Origin: Chitinophagales bacterium
Lineage (GTDB): Bacteria > Bacteroidota > Bacteroidia > Chitinophagales > Saprospiraceae
Length of the DNA: 64,000 nt
Direction: 5' to 3'
Assembly (NCBI GenBank): GCA_022360175.1
Contig: JAKSDI010000100.1
Coordinates: 153,037 to 217,036 of the forward strand
The position numbers and the translations under genes were made by a program. The notes beneath the pieces are model-generated. The model was not told the DNA's origin, ran no database searches, and saw only the letters and a program-made list of their open reading frames with translations. Shown one piece after another: positions 1 to 7,427 of the stretch (positions within the stretch are counted from its first letter, which is position 1; each line of letters begins with the position of its first letter).

Positions 1-517
1 TTTCATGGATGATTTGTGGTTTATCGGTTATCTGTTTGATAAACTGTTCGCAGCGTGTGATTTTCTCATGGTCTTTTAGTGTGACATGGGGGATCGTGAT
101 TTCGATTCCTTCTAAATCGGCGATATTAAATAGGTTGTAATATTTCAGGAAGGCAATGCGTTGGGTTTCTTCTCCCCTCCCATGCAGGGCGGTGGCTTCT
201 TCAGCACTGATATTGTTGCCATATTGGTCTTTATAGTAGCATTTGAAAAAATAGGCACGGGAGGCTTTGGCACCTTTGCGAATGGTTGCCCCTAATTCTT
301 TGGCCTGTTTGAAGCTGACGAAATAGGGAATCGGGTGTGGGGTAAGATTCATTAAAATGGCATTAATGCCGCGATAACGGTGATTGGTGACATAATTACG
401 GGCAAAACCGTAACGGCTCCAGCCGCAGCGCCACGGGGCGGTGCCGGCTTCTAAGAGCTGAATCATTTGTTTGGTAACGTCTTGATAAAAATCTTTCTTT
501 TTAGGATAGTCTGCCAT
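1..517 (-). CDS. ArdC-family antirestriction protein, N-terminal part (cut by window edge)
   Basis: The reading frame starts at the ATG ending at 517 and runs off the left edge without a stop (172 codons seen). The N terminus has the ArdC-type ssDNA-binding domain pattern: a DVTxQMIQLLEAGTAPW-like start, a GINAILM segment, FVSFKQAKELGATIRKGAKAS and a following VFFK-like strand. In this family the missing C-terminal half is a zincin-type metallopeptidase domain. ArdC proteins are carried by conjugative elements and protect incoming DNA from restriction or act on single-stranded DNA during establishment. An AAGGA Shine-Dalgarno sequence lies about 8 bases before the ATG and fixes the start. Its place beside RadC fits an establishment module. 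Confidence 0.8.
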   Translation of the reverse strand, partial: MADYPKKKDFYQDVTKQMIQLLEAGTAPWRCGWSRYGFARNYVTNHRYRGINAILMNLTPHPIPYFVSFKQAKELGATIRKGAKASRAYFFKCYYKDQYGNNISAEEATALHGRGEETQRIAFLKYYNLFNIADLEGIEITIPHVTLKDHEKITRCEQFIKQITDKPQIIHE

Positions 518-699
518 GATAGATTCCTTCTTTTATTGTGATGAAATAAATGACTGGAAAAACCCGTCTTTTTCCGGTCTGTCTTTCTGGCGAAGAATGG
601 GGGGGAGCTGGCAAGGAGGCTCCGAATGAGGGTTCCCGCTTTGCGGGAGACGTTTGGATGCCTTGCCAGCGATGGGGGCAACGCCCCCTTTTCAAGGGG
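518..699. other. Short spacer between ardC and radC with GC-rich hairpins
   Basis: The spacer contains a CCCGCTTTGCGGG dyad near 636-650, a GGGGGC/GCCCCC hairpin near 674-690 and a GGGGCT/AGCCCC hairpin at about 697-714 that overlaps the last codons of radC. The CCCGCTTTGCGGG dyad recurs near 23490-23505 elsewhere in the element. These may stop transcription between the two minus-strand genes; no clear T-run follows. Confidence 0.4.
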
Positions 700-1158
700 C
701 TATAACAGCCCCTCATCAACAAAACTGAAAAAGCCGCCTTCCGGCGAGAGGATAAGGTGATCGAGAATCGGCATATCCAGCAATTCGCCCGCTTGCTGAA
801 GCGTTTGGGTTAATGCTTTATCTGCCGGTGATGGGCGCAACGTGCCGGAGGGGTGATTATGGGCGAGGATTAATGCACTACTGCGGGTTTTCAGTGCGGC
901 AGCGAATACCACTTTGGGATCGACAATCGTGCCGGCCATACTGCCTTGTGAAACCCGATAATGTCCCATGACACGGTTGGAGCGATCAAGCAGCAGAATG
1001 TAGAATTCTTCGATAAAGCCGATTTGTTCACTCCAGTTAGCGAGTAATATTTCATAAGCATCTTGTGAGCTGGTGACTTGAGGGCGGTCTTTGGCTCTGA
1101 TTTTTGTTTCGTAGATCAGTTTAATTTCGGTGACTTCATAAGGGATTTTATAACACAT
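700..1158 (-). CDS. radC: RadC-like JAB-domain protein (DUF2466)
   Basis: A 152-aa protein of the short RadC class carried on mobile elements. It is essentially one JAB/MPN domain: a catalytic Glu in the first third, then the metal-binding motif HNHPSG at about residue 100, followed by SPAD (the S-x-x-D part) and an ILDHLILS strand typical of RadC. The JAMM zinc site looks intact. The biochemical role of RadC is unresolved; in conjugative elements it sits with ArdC and SSB genes and is thought to help establishment of incoming DNA. It lacks the helix-hairpin-helix half of chromosomal RadC, which is normal for the plasmid form. Confidence 0.88.
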   Translation of the reverse strand: MCYKIPYEVTEIKLIYETKIRAKDRPQVTSSQDAYEILLANWSEQIGFIEEFYILLLDRSNRVMGHYRVSQGSMAGTIVDPKVVFAAALKTRSSALILAHNHPSGTLRPSPADKALTQTLQQAGELLDMPILDHLILSPEGGFFSFVDEGLL

Positions 1159-1826
1159 AATGGTGGTGATTTTTGGCGATATGCCTGATGGTTAATAAGG
1201 AAACTCCCTTCTTTTGGGAGCGGCAGGAAAAACTTCAGCCGCCGGCCGCTTTCGACCTGTTTGGCGACATGTTTAATTGAGGTTTCCTCCCTTTTATCCC
1301 GAACTGGACACAGGCTTTACAAAACGCCTGCAAGGGAAAGGCGATGATTATTTTCAGGAGCGACAGAGATGAAAAAAATGATTGCTGAAAGGGAGGCACG
1401 ACCGGCCCTTGCAGGCGTTTTGTAATGCCGTAACTTTGTGGCCAGGTAAAAGGGAGGAACCGCAAGGCTGAAAGGCGGTGTCAAAAAGGCGATGGGGCCG
1501 GGGCCGGCAGAAATTTCGTTAAGTGACCCATTGCCCGGCGGATTATTCCCCTGGTCCCTTGAGCTGGCGACTGGCTTTGTATCAAAGGTGGTGACAGCTT
1601 AGGGGGAATATGAGGCGGGGCAAATCTGGGGAAGGAGTGAGTGCGGGCTAAAAGAAAAAGGAAAGGGCAAGGTTTCTTTTATTTAAGTATGAGCTAACCC
1701 GCATGGGAGGATTGAAGGTAATAGGGATGCGATGTGAGGCAGAGAAGGTGTAATGAAAGGGTTTCTTGATAAACTTCATTAAAAATGGTAGGATAATAGG
1801 GTTAAATAAAGAGGTGTTAAGAGACG
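1159..1826. other. Non-coding region, 668 bases, with a large inverted repeat
   Basis: No convincing gene is present here. The main structure is a 56-bp inverted repeat (listed separately). The rest is GC-rich between about 1460 and 1640 and AT-rich just before the gene at 1827. Reading frames across it are short and hydrophobic or Pro/Ser-rich and look like chance. Confidence 0.5.
1281..1461. repeat. 56-bp imperfect inverted repeat with 69-bp spacer
   Basis: The left arm is 1281-1336 and the right arm 1406-1461. The inner 20 bases (1317-1336 against 1406-1425) are perfectly complementary, and the outer 16 bases (CCTCCCTTTTA core) match with one gap; the middle of the arms has diverged. The spacer 1337-1405 is A/G-rich. 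Possible roles are a transfer or replication origin, a structured RNA, or the ends of a lost small insertion. Confidence 0.75.
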
Positions 1827-2117
1827 ATGGAATTTGCAACCTTACACATGGATACATATCGCATTGTGCAGCTACTGGAAGAAAAAGGCTATTCAAAGGA
1901 TCAGGCGGAAGGCTTTATGCAGGCTGTGCAGGAAATTAGCCTGACGGGCGTGGCAACGAGGCAGGATATCGCAGAGGTTAAGAAAGAAATTGCAGATGTT
2001 GAAGGTAGGGTGAAGCAAGAAATTGCCCAAGTGAAAATTGATCTATTCAAATTTATGTTTATGAATTCTTTAGCCATTGTTGGGCTGACTGTGACATTGA
2101 TTAAGCTTTTAGGGTGA
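1827..2117 (+). CDS. Small CCDC90/DUF1640-like coiled-coil protein with C-terminal membrane anchor
   Basis: A 96-aa protein. The N terminus predicts a short helical region (TYRIVQLLEEKGYSKDQAEGF), the middle is a coiled coil with repeated I/V-A-x-V-K/E heptads (about residues 48-75), and residues about 77-95 form one hydrophobic segment ending in LIKLLG. This layout matches the CCDC90/DUF1640 family, which is found in bacteria and as the mitochondrial calcium uniporter regulator in eukaryotes. The bacterial role is unknown. It stands alone between the inverted repeat and the toxin-antitoxin pair. The order of domains is clear; the function is not. Confidence 0.65.
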   Translation: MEFATLHMDTYRIVQLLEEKGYSKDQAEGFMQAVQEISLTGVATRQDIAEVKKEIADVEGRVKQEIAQVKIDLFKFMFMNSLAIVGLTVTLIKLLG

Positions 2118-2406
2118 CGAAAAGAAATCTTTCATGGAAAGTAGCCTTAATGAGGGAAAGTCTTGGTGTGAAAAGAGAGAGTATCCATTATGTATTTGGG
2201 GTTAATGCAGCAATATTGTTTAAAGTGGCATATTTAAATAGTGAGCGGAAGGCTTATTTTTATCAAAATCCAACTTTAAAGTTGCGATTTATTCCCAAAT
2301 AAAACATCACACTCACAAGTGCAATTTGTTTTTTTAGTAAATAATTCTTATTATTGCAATGAATAACCGAAACTCAACAAAACCCTATTATGATGAACCA
2401 TATTCT

Positions 2407-2414
2407 TAAATTTG
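2407..2414 (+). promoter_or_regulatory. Bacteroidota-type -7 box (TAAATTTG)
   Basis: TAAATTTG matches the TAnnTTTG consensus recognised by the Bacteroidota housekeeping sigma factor and lies 19 bases before the ATG of the toxin gene at 2433. No good TTTG at -33 is seen. It suggests that the cargo is expressed in a Bacteroidota host. Confidence 0.4.
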
Positions 2415-2432
2415 TATATAATTTAAAACTCG

Positions 2433-2798
2433 ATGGTTTTAAAACAGAGCGAACCCCAGCAATTAGTAGAACAAGCGTTACAGGTATTTAAGTTCCGTAT
2501 AGCAAAAGAAAAACTATTCTATCATAGGATTAGTATAGATACTACGAGTTTAATGCTTGAACTTGAGTTATCAACTCAGAAGTTAAGAACAATTTTACAG
2601 CAATTGGATGCTGTTGATTACATAGATGAATGTTATAAGGGAAATGAACATATTATTTTTTTTGGAAAATCAATCCATAAAAAAATACTACTTATAGGTA
2701 TACCGATACCCCATGATCCCACCCACCTATACATCTTTCTGGATGTTATATCGACCCTAGAAACCATTCCTAACTATCTTAAAATGCAGCTATGGTGA
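2433..2798 (+). CDS. Putative MqsR-like toxin of a toxin-antitoxin pair
   Basis: A 121-aa protein. Its pattern resembles the MqsR-like (RelE-fold) toxins: FKFRIAKEKL near the start, a D-T-x-x-L-M-L-E-L-E-L segment, a helix with ILQQLDAVDY, then a FFGKSIHKK strand and an aliphatic IGIPIP strand. The toxin-first order with the antitoxin directly downstream is that of MqsRA operons, and the two frames overlap by 7 bases (2792-2798), which suggests coupled translation. MqsR toxins are ribosome-independent mRNA endonucleases; activity here is an inference. The C-terminal tail is less like the family, so a different toxin type paired with Panacea is possible. Confidence 0.55.
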   Translation: MVLKQSEPQQLVEQALQVFKFRIAKEKLFYHRISIDTTSLMLELELSTQKLRTILQQLDAVDYIDECYKGNEHIIFFGKSIHKKILLIGIPIPHDPTHLYIFLDVISTLETIPNYLKMQLW

Positions 2799-3805
2799 TC
2801 GCAATCAACAAAAACAATCAACCATTAACAAAGCCTGATATACGAGTATTTCGAAAAGAGAAGTATAATATACTCTATCATTATTATCAGGATTCCAAAA
2901 CAGGTAAAGAATTTGAGAGTGATGAACTAATTGCATTTAATCTAGTGCAAGTTCATAATCAATACAGGGAAAAGCATAATCTACCGTTCCCCGGAGAAAT
3001 AAAGGAAATTAGAGAACAATATGGAGTGTCAGCCGCTAGAATGGCTGAAATACTTGGCTTTGGGATTAACCAGTACCGAAACTATGAAAAGGGTGAAATT
3101 CCGAGTATTTCTAATGGGCGACTTATTCAAATGATTCGAAGCCCGAAAGAATTTAAGCGAGTCTTAGAACTTAGCGAAACACTAGGTCCGAAGGAATATA
3201 CTAAGTTACTTAAGAGGACAAATGAGCTTATCCAAAAGAAAAAAGAAAGTAAATGGTATAATATTAGGCTAGCTGATTATTTGATTGGAAGAGATCGTCC
3301 AAATGAAGAGACGGGGTTTGTGAGACCAAACCTTGAGAAGTTATGTAACATGTTGTCTTTTTTTGCAGTTGAAGCAGGGGAGCCACATAAAACAAAAATG
3401 AACAAACTACTCTTCTATTCGGACTTTCTAAACTATAAAACGACATGTTATTCCATTAGTGGATCAAAGTATCGTGCTATACAATATGGGCCTGTACCAC
3501 AAAATTTTGGCAGCCTGTATGAATTTGCAGATCGGGAAGGTTATATACAAATAGAATACAATGAATGTAATGATGGTGTCATTCAGGAAAGGCATTTACC
3601 TGGGGCGACACATACATTTAATGATTCCCTTTTCAGTGAAGTAGAACTTGAGGCAATGAAAAGTGTTGCAAGAAAATTTGGCAAAATGACAACTAGAAAA
3701 ATTGTAGAAAAAAGTCATGAGGAAGATGCGTGGAAGGAAAATGTGAAGGGATATCAGATTATTCGCTATAGTAAAGCATTCACATTAAAAACGATTAGCT
3801 TATAA
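2792..3805 (+). CDS. Panacea (SocA/DUF4065) antitoxin with N-terminal MqsA-like HTH
   Basis: A 337-aa protein in two parts. Residues about 1-120 resemble the MqsA-type antitoxin core without zinc-binding cysteines: YHYYQDSKTGKEF, QYREKHNLPFPGEIKEIRE and an HTH with SAARMAEILGFGINQYRNYEKG. Residues about 180-330 are a Panacea/SocA domain, with KMNKLLFYSDFLNY, RAIQYGPVPQNF and a C-terminal SHEEDAWKE motif. Panacea-domain antitoxins neutralise many unrelated toxins by direct binding, and the HTH part would give operator autoregulation. It overlaps the toxin gene by 7 bases. The family call is strong; the match to this particular toxin comes from gene order. Confidence 0.82.
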   Translation: MVIAINKNNQPLTKPDIRVFRKEKYNILYHYYQDSKTGKEFESDELIAFNLVQVHNQYREKHNLPFPGEIKEIREQYGVSAARMAEILGFGINQYRNYEKGEIPSISNGRLIQMIRSPKEFKRVLELSETLGPKEYTKLLKRTNELIQKKKESKWYNIRLADYLIGRDRPNEETGFVRPNLEKLCNMLSFFAVEAGEPHKTKMNKLLFYSDFLNYKTTCYSISGSKYRAIQYGPVPQNFGSLYEFADREGYIQIEYNECNDGVIQERHLPGATHTFNDSLFSEVELEAMKSVARKFGKMTTRKIVEKSHEEDAWKENVKGYQIIRYSKAFTLKTISL

Positions 3806-4041
3806 GAGTAAAGTAATTAAAACTGTGAAAAGGAGAGGCCAGAAAGCACAATGCTCTCCAGCCCCTAAGTATTTTTAGCACTAACAAAGGTAATATTTTT
3901 TTCATACTCTGGGCAAGGGCATTCTCTTCTTGTCAATCTCCTTACTATTCACGGTTCATTTTTGGTTTATCTCATTTTCAGTAGTAACGACTTCAGCACT
4001 ACTGTGATGAGGGTATTTTTTAATTTTTTAAATCCATTATA

Positions 4042-4749
4042 ATGGACAATTTAAAAAACCGCGAAGGGTATGTAGATGTCGAAGCCCTTGCAAAAGCAGG
4101 CAAACCTATTCCTAAAGGCAGAAAATATCTGCTGCGTATTGATGGTAAAAAATACAAATGGGATAAGGAATGTATTACAGGTCGAGAAATTTTGCTATTG
4201 GCGGGGAAAACTCCCGTCGAACGTTTTCAGGTGAACCAACGATTCCGCTTTGGTCGGGTCGAGGAAGTGCAGCTTGATGAGAAAGTTGATTTAGCAACAT
4301 GTGGCGTTGAACGCTTCATGACACTACCATTAGATCAAACAGAAGGACGCCCTCAGCAGAGGGCGTTCGCGCTTCCGGAGGAAGATGAAGCGTTTTTGAA
4401 TGCAAGTAACTTTAAATGGGAAGCCTTAAGAGAGGGAAATCAGCAATGGTTGATTATTAGAGAATTTCCTATACCAGAAGGATATAGTCATATGCATGCT
4501 GATGTCGCTATCATGATTACGCCTGGCTACCCAACGAGTAAATTGGATATGGTGTATTTTCATCCTGAGCTGCGGCGATCAGATGGTAAGGGTATAAAGG
4601 CATTGAGGAATCAATCAATTGAAGGAAAAACCTATCAGAGGTGGTCACGGCATTATACGAATACAAATCCATGGCGACCAGGCATTGATGATATTTCAAC
4701 CCATTTAAGTCTTGTGAAGCACTGGCTTACAAGAGAATTTATAAAATAA
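4042..4749 (+). CDS. Multiubiquitin-type UBL fused to an E2-like domain (Prok-E2 family E)
   Basis: A 235-aa fusion. Residues about 28-100 form one multiubiquitin-type beta-grasp domain: YLLRIDGKKYKW, ITGREILLLAGK, then VDLATCGVERF, which is close to the Multi_ubiq pattern. After a short linker (TEGRPQQRAF), residues about 110-235 match prokaryotic E2 family E: EFPIPEGYSHMHADVAI, ITPGYPTSKLDMVYFHP, TYQRWSRH and NPWRPGIDDISTHL. The only cysteines are in the UBL part, at about residues 44 and 89; the E2-like part has none, so classical E2 thioester chemistry is not possible there. The gene is 7 bases upstream of the JAB-E1 gene. UBL maturation would need cleavage in the linker. No Shine-Dalgarno is evident. 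Confidence 0.85.
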   Translation: MDNLKNREGYVDVEALAKAGKPIPKGRKYLLRIDGKKYKWDKECITGREILLLAGKTPVERFQVNQRFRFGRVEEVQLDEKVDLATCGVERFMTLPLDQTEGRPQQRAFALPEEDEAFLNASNFKWEALREGNQQWLIIREFPIPEGYSHMHADVAIMITPGYPTSKLDMVYFHPELRRSDGKGIKALRNQSIEGKTYQRWSRHYTNTNPWRPGIDDISTHLSLVKHWLTREFIK

Positions 4750-4756
4750 GCATGCT

Positions 4757-6163
4757 ATGAAAACTTTTTTTTCCTTAAGTGGATCACAGCATGAAACACT
4801 TAAGAATCACTTGTTTCCAGGAGATGGAAAAGAAGCCGTTGCTATTGCACTTTGCGGGAGGAGTAAATTTGCAGACAATCAAGGACTTGTTGTACATGCT
4901 ATATTTCCTATTCCTTATGAAGATTGCTATCATCGAACCCCTGATCAGGTAAAATGGTCAACGACACTTATTAAACCATTTTTAGAGCAGGCAATGAATA
5001 AAAATATGTCAATTGCCAAGATTCATTGTCATCCTGGAGGGGGACGTTTCTTTTCAGACATTGATACCATTTCAGATAAAGAGCTTTTTGACTCAATCTA
5101 TGGATGGATTGGAGATGATGGTCCTCATGCCAGCCTTATTATGCTGCCAGATAAAACGTTGTTTGGACGGTTTATCACCCCTGATATGACATTCACCGAA
5201 ATAGATCGCATCAAAGTCAGTGGAGATGATATTCATATTTGGGATGCACTTTCGAAAAATGAAGAATTTGGAGAATTTGATATTCGAAATATTCAAGCTT
5301 TCGGTGAAGGAACGGTACGCTTATTTAAAAAACTGCGCATTGGTATTATTGGCTGCTCTGGAACGGGAAGCCCTGTAGCTGAATGCCTTACACGGTTGGG
5401 AGTCGGTGAACTCTTTTTAGTTGACCCTGATAGGATTGAAGCGAAAAACCTCAATCGCATTTTGACAACTAAAATACACGATGTTGGCCAGTTAAAGACA
5501 GATGTCCTCAAGCGAGAAATGGAGCAATATGGGAGTGGTACTCGCATTCAGAGTTTCCCTGTTAACCTTTACGATAATATCGATGTCATACGATTACTTT
5601 CAACTTGCGATATTCTCTTTGGGTGTATGGACTCTGTAGACGGGAGACATTTAGTCAATCTGATCGCTACATTTTATCTGATTCCTTATATTGATATTGG
5701 GGTCAAGCTCATGGCAAACGGGAAAGGTGGGATCGATAAAATCTGTTACAGTGTTCATTATCTAAAGCCTGGACAATCTCTCATGGCAAGAAGAGTCTAT
5801 TCTGTTGAAATGTTAACAGCAGCTAGTCTGCAACGGAAAAATCCTGAAGAGTTTGAGGGACGGCTCAACGATGGATATATTCACAATGCTCAGGTAGAAA
5901 GCCCTGCTGTTATTCATGTCAATATGAGTGCTGCAATGAAAGCGGTATCTGAGCTTAAGGCGCGGCTCATTCATTACCGATATGATGAGAATAAGGACTT
6001 TAATATTCAACAATGGGAAGAAGTCGATAATTATTATCTTCATAAAGAAGATGTTACCTCCAACAAATTATTCACCAAATATATTGGACGAGGCGATCTT
6101 GAGCCGTTACTTTCCCTATCTGAATTGAGTCAATTAGTAGCCCATGGTAAAGAGGATTTTTAA
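4757..6163 (+). CDS. JAB deubiquitinase-like domain fused to a ThiF/E1-type activating enzyme
   Basis: A 468-aa fusion. The N-terminal part (about 1-150) is a JAB/MPN domain with HCHPGGGRFFSDID (HxHP...SxxD) near residue 90, so the metal site looks intact. Residues about 190-420 are a ThiF-type Rossmann domain: GIIGCSGTGSP nucleotide loop, FLVDPDRIEAKNLNR, and MDSVDGR. Where many ThiF/E1 proteins have PGxxCxxC, this one reads LKPGQSLMARR, with no cysteines. It would adenylate the UBL C terminus, while the JAB part could cleave UBL conjugates. It sits between the UBL-E2 gene (7-base gap) and the DUF6527 gene (20-base overlap), so the three are one operon. Confidence 0.87.
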   Translation: MKTFFSLSGSQHETLKNHLFPGDGKEAVAIALCGRSKFADNQGLVVHAIFPIPYEDCYHRTPDQVKWSTTLIKPFLEQAMNKNMSIAKIHCHPGGGRFFSDIDTISDKELFDSIYGWIGDDGPHASLIMLPDKTLFGRFITPDMTFTEIDRIKVSGDDIHIWDALSKNEEFGEFDIRNIQAFGEGTVRLFKKLRIGIIGCSGTGSPVAECLTRLGVGELFLVDPDRIEAKNLNRILTTKIHDVGQLKTDVLKREMEQYGSGTRIQSFPVNLYDNIDVIRLLSTCDILFGCMDSVDGRHLVNLIATFYLIPYIDIGVKLMANGKGGIDKICYSVHYLKPGQSLMARRVYSVEMLTAASLQRKNPEEFEGRLNDGYIHNAQVESPAVIHVNMSAAMKAVSELKARLIHYRYDENKDFNIQQWEEVDNYYLHKEDVTSNKLFTKYIGRGDLEPLLSLSELSQLVAHGKEDF

Positions 6164-6491
6164 ACGGCTGACAGGTTGGTTCTTACAGATATTACGGCTC
6201 AAAAGATCGACCTATCGACTTATCAATATTGATGATATTCCCCCTACTATATTGTCAGGTCATCATATATTTTATGTTGGGATTGATGGATATAAATGGT
6301 GCATCTATTTTAGATGCCCATGTGGCTGCGGGGAAACTATTATTCTGAATACATTGACAGAATCAAAGCCTCATTGGCGAATACAGTTTCATTCGAAGAG
6401 AAAGTTTTCTATTTACCCTTCCATTCATCGACAGATAGGGTGTAAATCTCATTTTTTTATTCGTGATAATGAAGTCGTTTTTGTTTTGTGA
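6144..6491 (+). CDS. DUF6527-family protein of the ubiquitin-like operon
   Basis: A 115-aa protein. Visible landmarks are an HIFYVGIDG strand, a CPCGCGE cysteine cluster at about residues 59-65, a WRIQFH strand, PSI near 93 and CKSHFFIRDNEVVFV near the C terminus. This set of Cys, Ser and His residues is the signature of DUF6527 as I know it; such proteins recur beside bacterial UBL/E2/E1 genes. Likely roles are zinc-dependent recognition or proteolytic maturation of the UBL; which one applies cannot be told here. Its start overlaps the end of the JAB-E1 gene by 20 bases, which argues for coupled synthesis. Basic residues dominate the first 20 positions. Confidence 0.75.
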   Translation: MVKRIFKRLTGWFLQILRLKRSTYRLINIDDIPPTILSGHHIFYVGIDGYKWCIYFRCPCGCGETIILNTLTESKPHWRIQFHSKRKFSIYPSIHRQIGCKSHFFIRDNEVVFVL

Positions 6492-6537
6492 CATAGCTTG
6501 ATTCGACAAGATTTTTTTTAATTAAAACTATTGTAAT

Positions 6538-6762
6538 ATGAAAAAGACCACACAGCATGTGGTGCGTCATCCGGAAGGATGGGCGCTCAAACGAGGCGGT
6601 AGCAGTAGAGCTACCAAAGTATTTCCAACACAGGGAGCTGCTATTGAGTATGGTCGTGATGTATCACGCAATCAAGGTGCGGAATTTTTTATTCATGGAC
6701 GTAATGGCCAAATACGGGAACGTAACAGCTATGGAAACGATCCCTACCCACCTCGTGGTTGA
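6538..6762 (+). CDS. DUF2188-family small protein
   Basis: A 74-aa protein with the DUF2188 pattern: HVVRHPEGWALKRGGSSRATKVFPTQGAAIEYGRDVSRNQGAEFFIHGRNGQI in broken form, that is, a pair of strands, a helix and a final strand with GRNGQIR. The family is small, common in phages and accessory DNA, and of unknown function, possibly nucleic-acid binding. It follows the DUF6527 gene by 46 bases in the same direction and may be part of the same transcript. A T-run and AT-rich stretch precede its ATG, with no Shine-Dalgarno, as is usual in Bacteroidota. Confidence 0.72.
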   Translation: MKKTTQHVVRHPEGWALKRGGSSRATKVFPTQGAAIEYGRDVSRNQGAEFFIHGRNGQIRERNSYGNDPYPPRG

Positions 6763-6830
6763 GTAAAAAAGGAGAGATGGCAGGGAGGTCATCTCTCTGA
6801 TTTATTTAAGTATCATAATAACATGAAGTT

Positions 6831-7379
6831 ATGACAACATTAAACTTAGCATGCAATTGGCAGCAAACACAGGCACTTCAAGCCTTTATTTATCAATATC
6901 ACTTGCAACCAGGTGATGCCATTATAGTGAAAGAACATGATAAAGGCTTTGTTCGGAGCCTGCTGGATCATTATGTCATTTATTTGGGGGATACGCTTTT
7001 TATGGCAAATTACCGGGATGGTGTAAAGATTCTGGATTGCCCAACCATTTTTCGCTTTCTGCCTTCGATGAAGGTAGATCGGATTCGTCGCTTTACTGGC
7101 AGTGACCAGGAGCGATGGACAGCTATACAGCGTGCATTCGCTCAACGGGACCGAGAAAGCTATCATTTGATTGCAGATAATTGTGAGCATTTTGCGAATG
7201 AAGTGCAATATGGCATTGCTTATAGCGATCAGGCATTAACCGGAGGTACCGCTGCAACCTTTATTGGTATTGGAATGATGAGCAGCCGTAACAGCTTGGT
7301 TCAATTAATTGGAGGATTACTCACTATCGCTGGAGGAGCAGTGACGGTAGCAGAGGTTATGCGGCGGATGGAGGCATGA
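6831..7379 (+). CDS. LRAT-like (NlpC/P60 superfamily) protein with C-terminal membrane segment
   Basis: A 182-aa protein. Residues about 20-135 are an LRAT-type permuted papain-like domain: QPGDAIIV near 25, the active-site His in DHYVIYLGD near 47, and NCEHFANEVQYG with the nucleophilic Cys near 117. Residues about 140-180 are hydrophobic (GGTAATFIGIGMM ... LIGGLLTIAGGAVTV), giving one or two membrane helices. LRAT-like enzymes move acyl groups between lipids or cleave amide bonds; the bacterial substrate is unknown. It lies 68 bases after the DUF2188 gene and in the same direction, so it may be an effector of the upstream ubiquitin-like operon, but it could also be independent cargo. Confidence 0.75.
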   Translation: MTTLNLACNWQQTQALQAFIYQYHLQPGDAIIVKEHDKGFVRSLLDHYVIYLGDTLFMANYRDGVKILDCPTIFRFLPSMKVDRIRRFTGSDQERWTAIQRAFAQRDRESYHLIADNCEHFANEVQYGIAYSDQALTGGTAATFIGIGMMSSRNSLVQLIGGLLTIAGGAVTVAEVMRRMEA

Positions 7380-7427
7380 CACTGAATTATCTGAATATTT
7401 GATTAGAATACGGATTCACTTTATTAA

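Noticed and set aside
1235..1465. 76-codon minus-strand frame across the inverted repeat
   Set aside because: It exists only because it crosses the repeat arms; hydrophobic/Pro composition, no ribosome site.
2114..2302. 62-codon frame starting with GTG on the stop of the coiled-coil gene
   Set aside because: It overlaps the end of the gene at 1827 and looks coupled, but the sequence has no recognisable pattern and a GTG start without support; kept out of the gene list.
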